From Archegozetes longisetosus (Eukaryota > Arthropoda > Arachnida > Sarcoptiformes > Trhypochthoniidae): a DNA stretch of 64,000 nt. A program made the translations under genes and the position numbers. The stretch is from positions 13,999,172-14,063,171 of the forward strand of contig JAEMBT020000008.1 in assembly GCA_018873245.2 (NCBI GenBank), read 5' to 3'. This document shows, in pieces, positions 25,869 to 38,000 of the stretch; the first letter of the stretch is position 1, and the number at the start of each line of letters is the position of its first letter. Below the pieces are notes generated by a model. The model searched no databases. It was given only the letters and a program-made list of their open reading frames with translations, and was not told the DNA's origin.

Positions 25869-27818
25869 TCAGCATCAGCAACGGCAACGGCAACATCCTG
25901 CAAAGCTTGTGGCAAAAGTGATCACATTCGTAGATCAAGCAGTAAGTGTGACTTTTACATTCCACCTCAGAAAAAAAGCATGAACGAAATCAAATTCAAA
26001 ACCGAGACCTATACCATCAAATGTGGCCTCAATAAGTTCTGCAAGAGAAATCAACAGCTCATCTCATCGATAACCAACGATGTTCTGGAAGTATCGTCTC
26101 TGATGATTGAAGTCTCTGTCTTGATCAACTTTCACTACTGCAAGCTACTGGAATCTGGATCGAGTTTAGAAGACAAGATGCCAAACATATTGAACTTTTT
26201 CTATCAGCTTCAAGGTAAAAGACCATTGGATGAAGAGTACAGCGATTTAAGAAGAATTGGAGGAAAAGAAGAATTCTATAACGGTAAGCACAGGTCTTAT
26301 CTCATCCAGAATGCTGCCAAAACTCTGGAAACCAACATGAAAAACAACGTCATTCTTCATATGTATTCTCGAGTCAAAAGATACTTCAAGTTGAAATTTC
26401 CACATATGGATAAAAGGTCTCTACATAGGACTTTAAAGTTGCTATTCACAAAACAAGAAGACAGCGAAAGCGATGCGTCAGTCGATCAATATTTAAATGT
26501 TTTCAAGACAGAATTCAATTTGGGAGACCGTTTCACATTTTTAGATCTCGAAGCCAAGTGGTGGAACTACATCAAATTCTTATACAGCCTACAAAGATTT
26601 TTCAATAACTTTAGAGATGAGGAGAAACCAGAAGATCGTCAAAAAGTAAAGTCATTCAATCTGTTTCCCGTGTTTTCCTTCGGAAGAAAGCACATCTTAT
26701 ATACAGCTGATGGGTTGCGAGATTTACTATCTTCATTACATCTGATTGAAAACAAAGAAGATAGAATTGGCAGTAACTTCAGAGCAAAATCCAAAGAATA
26801 TTGGCTACAATACTTCAATATTCATAAGTTTGAGAATGTTAGACAAGATAAATACTTTGCTGGTTCATTCTCGACGGACGGCATCAACGTTTCAGTGCAT
26901 ATGGTGAGAAGAGTAAGAGAGAAGTCCAACCCGAAACAACAAGTTGAGAGTTTGAGAACTCAACTAATGAATAGCGAATTTTCAAGTTTTGTTGGTCTGG
27001 ATCCTGGAGCGAGGTATATGTTTGGTATGGTCAAGGATGAAAAAAATCATCTCTACAAGAGTTCATCATTTCGGTTTGACACAAAACAGTTCCAGCGAAA
27101 GAAGAAGTTACAATCATTGACAGAAGATATCTTAACCACCGTCAGAAAAGATCGCGAAAAAATCGAACAAGATGCCAAAATTGTGATCAGCAGAAGATAC
27201 GATTACTCGAAGTACACCGAATTCACCTTGAAACACTTTGAAAAACTACAACAGGTATTTACGAGAAAAGTTGTTTCAAAGTTGAAATGGGACAAAATTA
27301 TTTTGACACAAAAAGTTTTGGATCAAAAAGCCAATCAAATAGTAGGCATAAAGAAGAAGGAGAGGAAGAGGAAGAAGAGGAAAAGGAAGAAGAGGAAGAA
27401 GAAAAAGAGGGAGAAGAAAGAGAAGAAGAAGAGGGAAAAGAAGGAGAAGAGTGACAATGATCGTGACAATAATGACAATAACAATAACAAGAAAACATTT
27501 ATTGCGTATGGGAATGGCAAAGTGCCTGCATTCATCAAAGGATACGTGAAGGCACCACTGAAAAAGTTATATGAAGCCTTGTTGAGGAGAAGAGAACATT
27601 GTGTGGTGTATTTGACTGATGAGTACAGGACGACCAAATTGTGTTCAAACTGTTATGAAGTGTGCAAAACATCACAGTCTCCACATCGTTTTCAAGTTTG
27701 CCCAAATTGTAAAAAAGTGTGGAATCGTGACATAAACGCAGCCAGAAATATATTATATAAAGCATTGTCTTATGTTAGAACAGGAATAGTTCCTGTTAAC
27801 CTCTCAAGAGAAAGTTGA
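25710..27818 (+). CDS. Fanzor: eukaryotic TnpB-like RNA-guided nuclease
   Basis: Single open frame of 702 codons without introns. Fanzors are eukaryotic relatives of bacterial TnpB and Cas12; characterised members cut DNA guided by an omega RNA encoded at the 3' side of the gene. Order of features: residues 1-60 Pro/Thr then Ala/Thr repeats; zinc-knuckle C62-x2-C65-x4-H70-x7-C78; recognition/wedge region about 90-420; RuvC-I DPGAR with D431; a linking helical part to about 545; a Lys/Arg tract 548-595 ending in Asp/Asn; RuvC-II region FIAYGNG (G601) with E638 in LTDEYRTTKLC; zinc ribbon C645, C648, C664, C667; RuvC-III RDINAARN with D674. Gly at the usual TnpB glutamate position plus a Glu 37 residues later is the known Fanzor arrangement. 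All expected catalytic residues are present, so it may be active. No transposase gene lies beside it. The lack of introns and repeat-rich coding sequence set it apart from its neighbours and suggest a mobile or transferred origin. Confidence 0.9.
25716..25892 (+). repeat. Hexamer/nonamer coding repeats in the Fanzor N-terminus
   Basis: Tandem CCAACGCCA-like and GGCAAC/GCAACA units encode the Pro/Thr and Ala/Thr runs (residues about 3-60). The units are GC-rich compared with the surroundings. Open frames on the opposite strand here are shadows of the repeat. Confidence 0.85.
27351..27494 (+). repeat. Purine-rich coding repeat (AAG/GAG/AGG) in the Fanzor gene
   Basis: An almost pure purine tract to about 27450, followed by GACAAT/AATAAC units, encodes residues 548-595: a Lys/Arg/Glu run, then Asp/Asn. 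It sits between the helical region and RuvC-II, and it looks like in-frame microsatellite expansion. Confidence 0.85.
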
Positions 27819-27982
27819 CGTTTTATATGTTGACTGCTCTCTTGTTATTGGGTATTTGGTACCTTTTGTAGCTGTTGTAGACTTCTAATGTGGTCTGTAA
27901 ACGGTTAAAGATCAGTGAGAAGATGTACAACTTCTTATATGGAAATAATTCATATCAAATAAGAAGTTGATCCTAGAGACCA
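27781..27982 (+). ncRNA. Candidate omega-RNA scaffold at the Fanzor 3' end
   Basis: Several potential stems cluster here. CAGGAA/TTCCTG is at 27781-27795 inside the frame. CAAGAGA (27805-27811) pairs with TCTCTTG (27838-27844) across the stop codon. An 11-bp perfect stem, CAACTTCTTAT (27928-27938) with ATAAGAAGTTG (27959-27969), has a further short inner stem (ATG/CAT). TGGTCT (27891-27896) can pair with AGACCA (27977-27982), enclosing the 11-bp hairpin. TnpB and Fanzor guide RNAs typically overlap the 3' end of the gene and run into the flank, so the position is right. No transcript data; boundaries and guide segment are unknown. Confidence 0.35.
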
Positions 27983-30081
27983 AAACTACTTCGTGCATTT
28001 AAGATTTTTATTCCCAACCGCCTGATGCAAAGATTGATTAGTTAAAACTTCTTTTAAATAATTTTTTACGATAATCAAAATTTAAAAGTGATTCTTAAAA
28101 CTTAATGGATCTTCAATTTAAAATTAAACATCGGAATTGTTGTCAAAAGTTACTCTTTTTACACTTGTTTACATTATGTAAAATGTTTTTGTTATCAAAT
28201 GCAAACCAGATTTAGTGAAAAGCTGACTCTCCGCTAACGATGGCATTAATGAAAAAGAATATTATTGTACGCCTACGATTTAGTTCAATAATGAGATTTT
28301 GACATTTATACAGTTGTGATACTTTTCAAAGCATAGAAATTCAGCTCAATTAACGCTTAGTAAGGTTTTGTAAATCAATACTGAAAGCACACACAAATAA
28401 TCAAACTATTGTGCAGTACATATCATTACTTCCTGACTAGTATGGAGATAATCAATGCATTAGAGATGGTTTTCATCCACTGAACTCATCATTTAATTAT
28501 TTTTTGAAATCAATACTCAGTATTCATAATGAAGCGGAAGTATTTTAGCTCATTTGATAGGTTCTATACTATTAGATATTTTAAGATTTGACACATTCAT
28601 AATTGTTATTTATATGAAAACTCTGATGCAATCGATAACTTGGTGATCAGCAGCTTCTCTTCTGGTAGCATTACATGTTTATTGATTTCTGCATCGTTTC
28701 ATACTTTCCAATGTCATTAAATACTTGTTTACGAATTTTTACTGAGTATTAAATTGAATAAAAAAAAATTCTTAAAGCTCGTTTCATGTTCCCTAACTTT
28801 ATTGAAGGCTTAATTATTACGACATTTATCTAGTGATAACCGTAACATTCGTACCATGAATTCATTATAGATTTTATTGTACTCATACATCAACAATTAT
28901 ATATTTATCATTGAAAATCTCCTTAGGAATTGAGTATATAGTCATATGTATATTTGATAAATTCAGTTAACCTAGATATCGAAAACTTTGAGCTCTTATA
29001 TTCATATCCAATGGACTTCAGGTAAACCGACTTGAAGTACTAAATTTTAAAAACGTTTATTAAATTATTAGTATTGAACATCAAACCTGAGAATAAGCTT
29101 AGATCGATTTTTGAAAAGAAAATACTTGAATCATAAGTTCTGCTGAAGAACATTTAGCTGAAGAAGCTAAACTAATTTATCATCTAAATCGTTATTTCAA
29201 AGTTGATTTAATGTTGAATGGACTAATAGCCATTACATAAATTCGACATTGAATGTGGTAGCCTAGGCATAATACTGAGCATTGACTAGGTTTTGACTCA
29301 TCAACACTATTAATTTACTGAGTCGGCATCACCGACTGCAATCAAATGAATAGCACTTCTTATTTTAGTGAGAATTGTCTACTTATTAGGTGCAATGCAC
29401 TATATGACCGAAATTCCGTAAGGTTTGATATATGACTCAGCTGGTATCAAATATTTCACGCATTCGTACTGATCACTGCCATCATATATTATCACTGTAC
29501 GGCTATGATCTTTGACGCCAAACTTAATTATCTCATTTATCAAATCAAACTTTTGCTCCTCTTTCAACTCACAAAAATAACATTGAAGTTAAACTTTCAT
29601 TTTCTCACTAAAATTCTTCAAACTTGTCAATTCATTTAGCTGTAAATTTATTCCTGATCACAAATCAATTGATTGTAAACTAAAAGTTCAGAAGTGATAT
29701 GACATTAGAACTAATGATGGATTGACCGAAAGGCTAGGGCTGTATTGTATGTAATTTTCAGAAGTTATTCAAAAACAAATGAATTAATCCAAATGAGTTC
29801 TTAAAATAAACTTTAATTACATAAATGCGATTACATAAGGTTAATGATCAAACATTTAAAATCCAGTAGTTACAAAACTTTGCTTTTCAATGAAAGACTG
29901 CTATTTTTGGTTCATGAACTTTAAATAAAATATATCTTATATTAAACGTGTTAAGATTTATTTGAAAAACAAAATTATCCGTATATTTTTGTCAAATTAA
30001 TACTGGCGCTACCTTCAGATCATTCTCTTGATTCTAATCTCAACTCATTAAACTATACGATTAAGCGATTAGACTTGAATT
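27819..30081. other. Intergenic, right flank of the Fanzor gene to FAXDC2
   Basis: 2.3 kb without a supported gene. The first 170 bp hold the hairpins described for the candidate omega RNA. No transposase, no second nuclease copy and no clear terminal repeat found. A possible FAXDC2 poly(A) signal (minus strand) is at 29957-29962. Confidence 0.55.
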
Positions 30082-31416
30082 TTAATCAGATTTTGAACTA
30101 CTACATGAGTCTTCATCTGAAGTATTTTTAGTATCGTCTGGATATAACTCTTTAATAGGAACCAGACTCAGAAGCATCACATGTCTCTCATATGCTTTAG
30201 TTTTGCGAAACATCGAATCTGTTCCGTGCAATCTATCCAAAACACCTAAAACTCCATAGTTTTGGTTAAATCTGAAAAATTCAAATTTTGTTGCTTCAGT
30301 ACGGTTGGCATGGACCTGATAGTTTTACTTACTTTAGATGATGGAAATCATGAGCTTCAGGTGAGGGCAAGAATGGGAAGTGATAACCACAATGAGCGTT
30401 AAGTGTAGACAGAAGCGCTAATGTGAACCATAGCCAAGAAGTGGCCGTATGTGATCCCAATATGAGCGGGCCTGGTATCAAATCGTTGAGCAAATCAAAT
30501 TAAAGTGTTTGAAGTTTATATAGGATAACATACCAAGAAGTGGTGGCAATAAATTACTGAACACATGCTCGATTGGATGACAATAAATAGCAGTTATAGC
30601 TATGGGCGAGGTCCATTCGTGATGCTTCTTATGTATATATTTATAAATTCTCGGATTGTGTAGAAGTCGATGAGAATAATAGAACGCGAGCTCTTCAATC
30701 AAAATGCAAATACTTAGCTCTAATAAGACCCATTGAAATGTTGGCAGCTTTCCCCAATCATAGCCACGCCATTGAAGGATGTAGTGCCCGATTATACCAA
30801 ACGGAATGCCAATAAATATTTGATTAATTATCACTTGTCGAATTACTTTAATCAGTTGACGTTTGGTGACCTATTTTTGGAAGACGATAACCACTTGTCA
30901 GTTATGTTATAATACTTACGATAGAGCCAAACAGGAAGATAACTTACACGATATGAGTTGTTAGTGTCTTGAATTTTATATTTGAGCAAAAATGATGGCT
31001 TTCCAGTAAGATCAACGATGGTATAAAATGTGCCAACAATCCAATAAACACTAAAAGTAACAATAAATGTTCCGATCACACCAACGTTGAACTGATTATG
31101 ACCGAATATATCGAGAACTTTTTCCCATTGACTCTCCCAGAAATCTCCAGAAGCGCCCCAAAATCGCTGTAAATACCTTTAGGAAAGATAATTGTCTAAC
31201 GATTTGATCTGATATGAATAAATCATTTATTTAATATGAATACCATGTCAGTGTATTACGAAATGCTATAAATGAGATGATAGAACTGCTTAATATTACA
31301 ATAAAAGTTTTCAAGGATGATAGAAGTTGTGCTCTTCTACTTGATAGATCTTCAGATACCACTGAAGCTCTTGCACTCTCTGGAGATTTCATTACCTTAA
31401 GCATAAGATTACGCAT
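30082..31416 (-). CDS. FAXDC2: FAXDC2-like membrane fatty-acid/sterol hydroxylase
   Basis: Five minus-strand exons: 31244-31416, 30948-31176, 30534-30870, 30333-30471, 30082-30271; 1068 nt, 355 aa. The family is the di-iron, histidine-box membrane oxidases (fatty acid hydroxylase superfamily; relatives include sterol C4-methyl oxidase). Histidine motifs are intact: HRLLH, HKKHHEW, HPIEH, HCGYHFPF and HDFHHLKFNQ. Several hydrophobic membrane segments are visible, including one near residues 35-52 and IGTFIVTFSVYWIVGTFY; DLTGKPSFL and LPTFQWVLLEL match human FAXDC2 closely. A second GTAAGT donor lies about 30 bp beyond the one chosen for exon 2, but using it puts a stop in exon 3. The C-terminus ends in a Ser/Asp-rich tail after YERHVMLLSLVPI. 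It probably acts in the endoplasmic reticulum on a sterol or lipid; the substrate cannot be read from the sequence. Confidence 0.92.
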
Positions 31417-34400
31417 TTGACTTTACTTTTAAATCATTTTATTTACTATTATTGAAATATTGAATTATTGCTTTTTTATTCTCTATATCACCTCAACAGG
31501 TATCTATTTCTAGATAGCTTTTCATTTTCAAATCCAGCTCAAGTAATTTGGACTTTTTACATCAAATAATTTGAATTCACTTAAGAATTTCTCATATTCT
31601 CATATATCGATCTTCAAAAGGATATGTAATCATATTCTTTACTGTTGTCATTAATCTCATTTGAACATTTTTAATAACTTTATTTTATTAATTCAACTGT
31701 AAAATTTCATAAATACTCAGTTTTCTATCATTTTTGAACACATTTACTTTCAATTACAATAGCCTTTCAAGACAACTATTCAGAAATTTAGATTGCTTAT
31801 AAATCTCTAAGTTTAGATTCGCATCAACGATAACTTAGCTTTAATTCGAGAATATTTGACACAGTTGAAAACAAGTATAACTTTAGAATTGAATGATCAT
31901 CTTATTTTTATTCAACTTTAAGTCAATATTGAATCAATTTTGCTGTTAAGTTACTTATGTAGTTTAACTTGAATTTTTCACTTCGAAGCAAAATTAGATC
32001 ATAAGTCAATATAAATCAATCTGTCACTTGAGACACTTTCGAATAGTGAATTCCGAAAGGAATTGATAAACGTAAACAGCTTAAATGGAAAACCTGTGCA
32101 CTCCTTTAGACTAACTATTAATTTTAATCTAGTATTGAAAGCTATCGCACAAAGTCGTTTTTTCGTCAACCTATCACATTTTGGTTACTCGAGTATAGCT
32201 CACGTTACATAAGATTATATCAATAGCATAATACTATAGAGTTTAGGATCGGAATGCATTCATTATGTCATTAATTCTATATAAAGCTTTAGGATCTTTT
32301 ATAAGTTAACCAATGAGGATAACTTTTGTATGTGCTCTATTTCAAATCCAAGTTAGAGACAAAAACTTCTTATAAAATAGGAAATCTCATTATTTTCATC
32401 TCTAGTTTTTGTTGCAACTAAAGCACACCTTCTCGATAGTTGATTAGTGATTTGATATTAATGAAAGCTTTTCATACTTTTGTATGCAAACTTTCATTTC
32501 GTTAATTATACGTTAGAGTTGAAAATCATTTTTCACTACAAAATAATTGCTTTTATCTACTATTAAATCAAACGCTTCAATCTATGCATTTTGTGATAAA
32601 AATAGTTTGAAATATACAGAACATGAAAATTTAGACTACAAATGAAAATATTTTCTATTAATTTATGGTTGTTTAGGAATTAAATATCAAATATTAAATA
32701 CAAAGCAATGCCAGCCATATATATCTAAACCTTGCATATACTAAGTACTCGATCATTTGCTTGAAGCTTACATTCGATTACTTACATTAGTTTTTGCTAA
32801 TCTTTCATTTGAACACTTTATAAAGATTTATACCAAATATTTCTCTAAAACATAATAATTATTTGACTTAAATAAGATTTTAAAACTTTAGTAGTAGCAA
32901 AATTATAAATAATAAATATTTACATTAATATTACACAACAATTGTATCGAAACAAAATTTCAGTCGTCTACTAAAAACTTTGGAAAAATGAAACTCAGAC
33001 GTGGAGAAGAATTACAGGAATCGATAAAAAAAGTTTTAGTCACGCAATTCAATGTGATACCTAATGTTTGAAAATATAGATTCAACTATTTGAAAATTTC
33101 TCTTCTCCAATATAAGTAACAAATGACTAACTTTCATTATATTACTTCTAACAGTGGTTCAGTTTTATAAAAAAAACATTTAGAATAAAATGAATAAACA
33201 CAAACGCAAATATTAATAGTTGTGAATACATAGAAATAGTTCATAATAGTTATGCAAAGAAACAATGCAAATATATAAAATGAGAAGTATTAACCACTTA
33301 TAAACTATAATCCTCGATAGCAACAAGAACAAACTCGTTGCTATGCCAATCGAGTGTGCATCAATTAGCTGCCAAATTTGATTTTTAATTTATTTTAATT
33401 ACTACATTCAATATTCTGAGTTCATTAATATTCTCTATTTGGTGGTCTGTTCAAAAACATCCATGACAATGTATCACTCCAAGTTACTATCAACGATTAT
33501 TAACTTTTACAGTTTACATTCTCAGAATTGGACAATAGATTTAATATGAATTTAGTCAATCGGCTTCAGCGCTTATGGTTTAGGTCAGGTTATTCATTGC
33601 TCAAAATAAATAATAGCAGCTTTTCATTTACGGTCAGATTATACATACGTTACTAAGAATTTTATAAATACAAGTTTTACGACAAAGCAATTATCAAATG
33701 GTTTTGCTCTTTATTAAATGCGTTTCTAAGCTCAACCATTTTTTGTTTATCCAACCATTCCTTATTGACTTTTTGTGTACAAATTATCAAAACATTCTCT
33801 ACTTCTCCATCAATTCAACTAAAATTATTGATTAAATATCACGAATAATACATAAGAAATCATTTATTTTGATTTTAGTTAAATTTTATTTAATTTAAAT
33901 CGTTATAATTTAGACAAAGTAATCAAATATTAATCTACGCAACAAATATTGAAATGCAAAAATTGAATTATGTTTAAAAGTATGCATTCATAATGAAATA
34001 TGACTTAGTTTGTCACAAACAAGAATCGAGATAACCCTAAAGATAACTATTTGAAATGATTAAACAACTACTATTGTATATGCTATATTCAAATTTATGT
34101 TGATTGTTTGTTTGGCCATCTTCATATCAATGCTTTATTTCCCAGATTCTACTCTTTTTCTTATTTGTCAACACTTTATGTGAGAAAATTAATGACTAAC
34201 ACTATTTGAAGATAACTTCTCAGGCCTTTTATGCAACAAATTAGATTTGAGTCTAAATTCTAAAAAAGTACAACTAATCGATTGAACGCTGGTTTCCTTA
34301 ATAGCTTCAGTATTCATTATCTCACTATTATATCAACATTTATAATCACTTTAAATCATTAATAGAATAATTTATTCTTAACTTAAATATATTTGTCGAT

Positions 34401-35014
34401 CAAATGTGAATAATTTGTTCGTTTAGTTAAATGAGAAAATAATTCAATATTTACAATATCTATGCATTGATTCAATACATATTAAGTAAAACTTACCTGA
34501 GATTAGTTTTTCACGCAATATAAAATCAATTCAAATATATCAATAAATAATTGAAATAAAAAATCAATTTCAATTAACTTAATCTTAAACAATAGAAATG
34601 CGTTTAAATGCGACTTATGTTATACTTCTTTACAATGACAAATATTTGTTTACTCTAAGCTAACCAGAAAATCATATGACAGCCAACCTATTCACTCTAA
34701 CTCTATATCTTCCCATCAATCCTTTTAATCGATGACTCAATAATGTCTTACGTTCACTTTTCTGCTTTCTGTCATTTACGTCTTCTTTTTTCTTTTCCCT
34801 TTCTTTTTTATTGCCCTTATCCTTCATTGTCAGATATATCAATTCAATCTAACGTTATTTCTGTCTATATATAGACAAACCACACGCCCCACAAGCTTTA
34901 TTATTCATTCATCTCTAATGACAACAAAAGTTTGTCTCTCTTTCTATTAAACTTTTTTAATACACATTTGAATTATTAGAAAAATCAATTTTAAACTGAA
35001 TAGACATCGCAATT
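31417..35014. other. Intergenic, 3.6 kb, no gene seen
   Basis: Very AT-rich sequence between divergent FAXDC2 and coronin-7. It contains a 16-bp perfect palindrome at 34862-34877 (TGTCTATATATAGACA) about 140 bp before the coronin-7 start codon. No tRNA, exon or transposon signature recognised. Confidence 0.55.
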
Positions 35015-38000
35015 ATGTACAAGTTCAAAGTATCAAAATATAAGAATGTTGTCATTGATGTTCCGAAAAAGAATGAGGTATTTATCCGATTATCATTTTA
35101 TTGTTATTTAATGCACTTATGTTATATCATATTTTCTATTAATATTCTTACAATACTTGATTTTATTATTATTTTTATTAATCAAAATAAACTTTTAATT
35201 ATCTATAAAGGGATGGATTACCGATAATATAAACATAAACAATATTGCGATTCATTCGAATCTAGTGAAGAGCAGCGCTTCGCTTGTAGCTCACTTTCGT
35301 GAAGGTATACAACATTTTTATGTAATATTTTCATTTAATGTAGCTTTCAATCGATATATCTTTTGTCAATATATTGAACTTCCTATTTCTTATGATTTTA
35401 TTTATATTTTTAGGCGGAAATATCGGAATCACCAATGTCAATGAGTTTCTTCGTAAACCAACAATACTGAGAGCTCACGGAAGTAAGTTTTAAAGTTTAC
35501 CGCAATTTTACAGCTGTTATAAAAACTTTTAGATAAATTATTACGCCTTATAACTCAATAAATTAATTATTCCTCAATTTATCTATTGATACACAAACTT
35601 ATCTAATCTAATGAATACTTAATTATATGAAATGATTGCTTACTTTGAGATGAAATTTTTATTGAATTATTCATTTAAAGAGAAGTTTTTGTTTCTATTG
35701 ATTAATTCTAAGATGAATTCTTATAATATATTACTTTGACCCAATTTATTGACTAGAATTATGCTTTTTAATGTGACAGTATATTCTAAAGCAAACTTTA
35801 TAGAAAGTTCTTTGAGTTTTAGCTATAATGCTCTGTTAAAAGTTTATCGATTCAAGTATAGATCATTATTAACATTGCATATAGAATGAGCTCAATTTTT
35901 GAAATATTTTCTTAATAGTAACTTACATGCCATTGTTATGTTAATTATCCAAACCAATGTCTCTCATAAGTATTTCTTAATTATACCATCTTAAGTTTCA
36001 ATCACTTCTCATCTAATTCTCACATAAGACATTCTCCAAGTTTATTACTCGAATTTAAATCTGAAACTTTAAAAGCATAGATTTAGATTAGAACTTGAGC
36101 ACTATTTCTTCAATAGAAGATCTCGTATTCGATTTCTATCACTTTTGACTACATCTGTTTGAGAGTATGTAATGACTACATAATAGATAACTGCTAACTT
36201 ATAAACTCATTATAAAATAAACTTTGGCCTAAAACACAGATTAGCTATCACTAAACAAACAATTTCACTCTAAAAGCTTTACATTTTATTCTCATTGATT
36301 AAACATCAATTATAGTAATTGACTCACTCCTTAAATTTGTCATCTGAAGAGTCTATAAACACTTGTCACATCTTTTATAATGATTCTCATGTTTAGCTAT
36401 TCATTCATATTTCAGATGAAATCAGTGATTTCGACTTTTCCCCATTCGATGACGGAATATTGGCCTCATCTTCAACAACAGGTCAAATTAAATTGTGGCA
36501 ATTCACGCAAACATCTCCAAACATAATAGTTCCGAGTAATCCTATTCACTCTATTGATTGCGAAGACAATGTACAATTGGTTCAATTTCATCCATCTGTT
36601 GAAACTATACTCACAGTGACTACAAAGAGTCAGCTCAAACTTTATGACATTACGAAATCACAAGTTCTTATTGATTCTCCGCAATGCTCTCATATTCAAA
36701 GTTTTGAATGGAAATATGATGGAAAATTGATTGGATTGTCAGACAAGCAAAGTGGAATCAAAATATGGGATCCAAGAATCGACGGCTCAAAATCATTTGC
36801 GTTGTCATTCTCAGGTCATGAGAACGATCGCGATTCACGAGTCATTTGGTTGGGAGACAAACCTTATGTTATTTCGTGTGGATTTAATAAGAGAAAAGCC
36901 AGAGAGGCATTCCTTTGGGACACAAGATCAAATCAAAAACCTATCAATACTCTCAACGAATTTGAACCTTCAAATGGTGTTTGGATACCATTGTATGATT
37001 TCGACACTTGTATGCTGTTCATTGCTGGGCGAAATGATTCGGCAATTAATCATTGGGACGCTAATGATTTGATTAACGGAACAATTCAGTTCGACAATAA
37101 CGGAGTCAATAAAAAGTCTGTTGATTTGCAAATAAAAGGCGCGGCTTTGACTTCGAAACGAGCGCTGAAAATAATGGAGACTGAAGTGAATCGAGTCATT
37201 TTGCTTGGATCTGACTGTATTGCTCCGGTTTCATACAAGGTCCCGCGAAAGACTTATAGAGAATTTCATTCTGACTTATTCCCCGAGACCAAATCTCCTG
37301 ACTGTAATATCAGCTTAGATGATTGGATCAAATTGAACGACGCCAAAATTCCAACTATTAGTTTGAATCCTCACATCAATAAAGGAGAAAAACTCATCAG
37401 ATTAGGCGTGAAACTTGGTGCTGATGTCAAAGTAGAAGCATCTGATAGAGAAGTCGATCAATTCCTGAATATATGTGAAAAAGACGGCATTGATGTTGAC
37501 GCGAGTCTGAAAAGTTTGATTGAAAACACAAAGCTATCAGATTCTGATTTATCACCAGTTGATAAGAAGCCATCGATAAAAGGAGAACCAGTAATCGTCA
37601 CTCCTATTGCTAATCCTTTACCACAAAGAAGAGGTTTCACTGGTAAATGGACTTAATTTGAATTATTAAAATCTTATGCTAATTGAGTATACTTTTCAGT
37701 TCGCACAACAAAGTTTCGTCACTTGAAGGGAACGATATTGGGTCGCGAAACACATATAACTAATTTCAGTGGTTTGAGTAAAACTATTCCTGGAGAATGT
37801 GATGGATTCAAAGCAAACGCTAAGTTCGCAGCGGTTCCAATCGGTCCGAGTTGTAATCAGTTGGCGATTCTTGACATTAATAAAGGAATGAGGCTCTCTG
37901 GTGGTGTTATACCACATCTGGTTTGTGGTCATGCAATCGCTGACTTTTCATTCGATCCTTTCGATGCTCATCGAATTGCTGTCGGATGTGATAACGGAAC

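Noticed and set aside
25694..25965. Two minus-strand frames of Ala/Val and Leu/Pro runs
   Set aside because: They are reverse-strand readings of the hexamer repeats encoding the Fanzor N-terminus.
27298..27765. Minus-strand frames rich in Ser/Phe/Leu across the Fanzor 3' half
   Set aside because: Shadows of the purine-rich repeat and of conserved RuvC/zinc-ribbon codons on the plus strand.
30916..30948. Second GTAAGT donor in FAXDC2 exon 2
   Set aside because: Using it shifts the frame and brings a stop codon early in the next exon; the upstream donor keeps family similarity.
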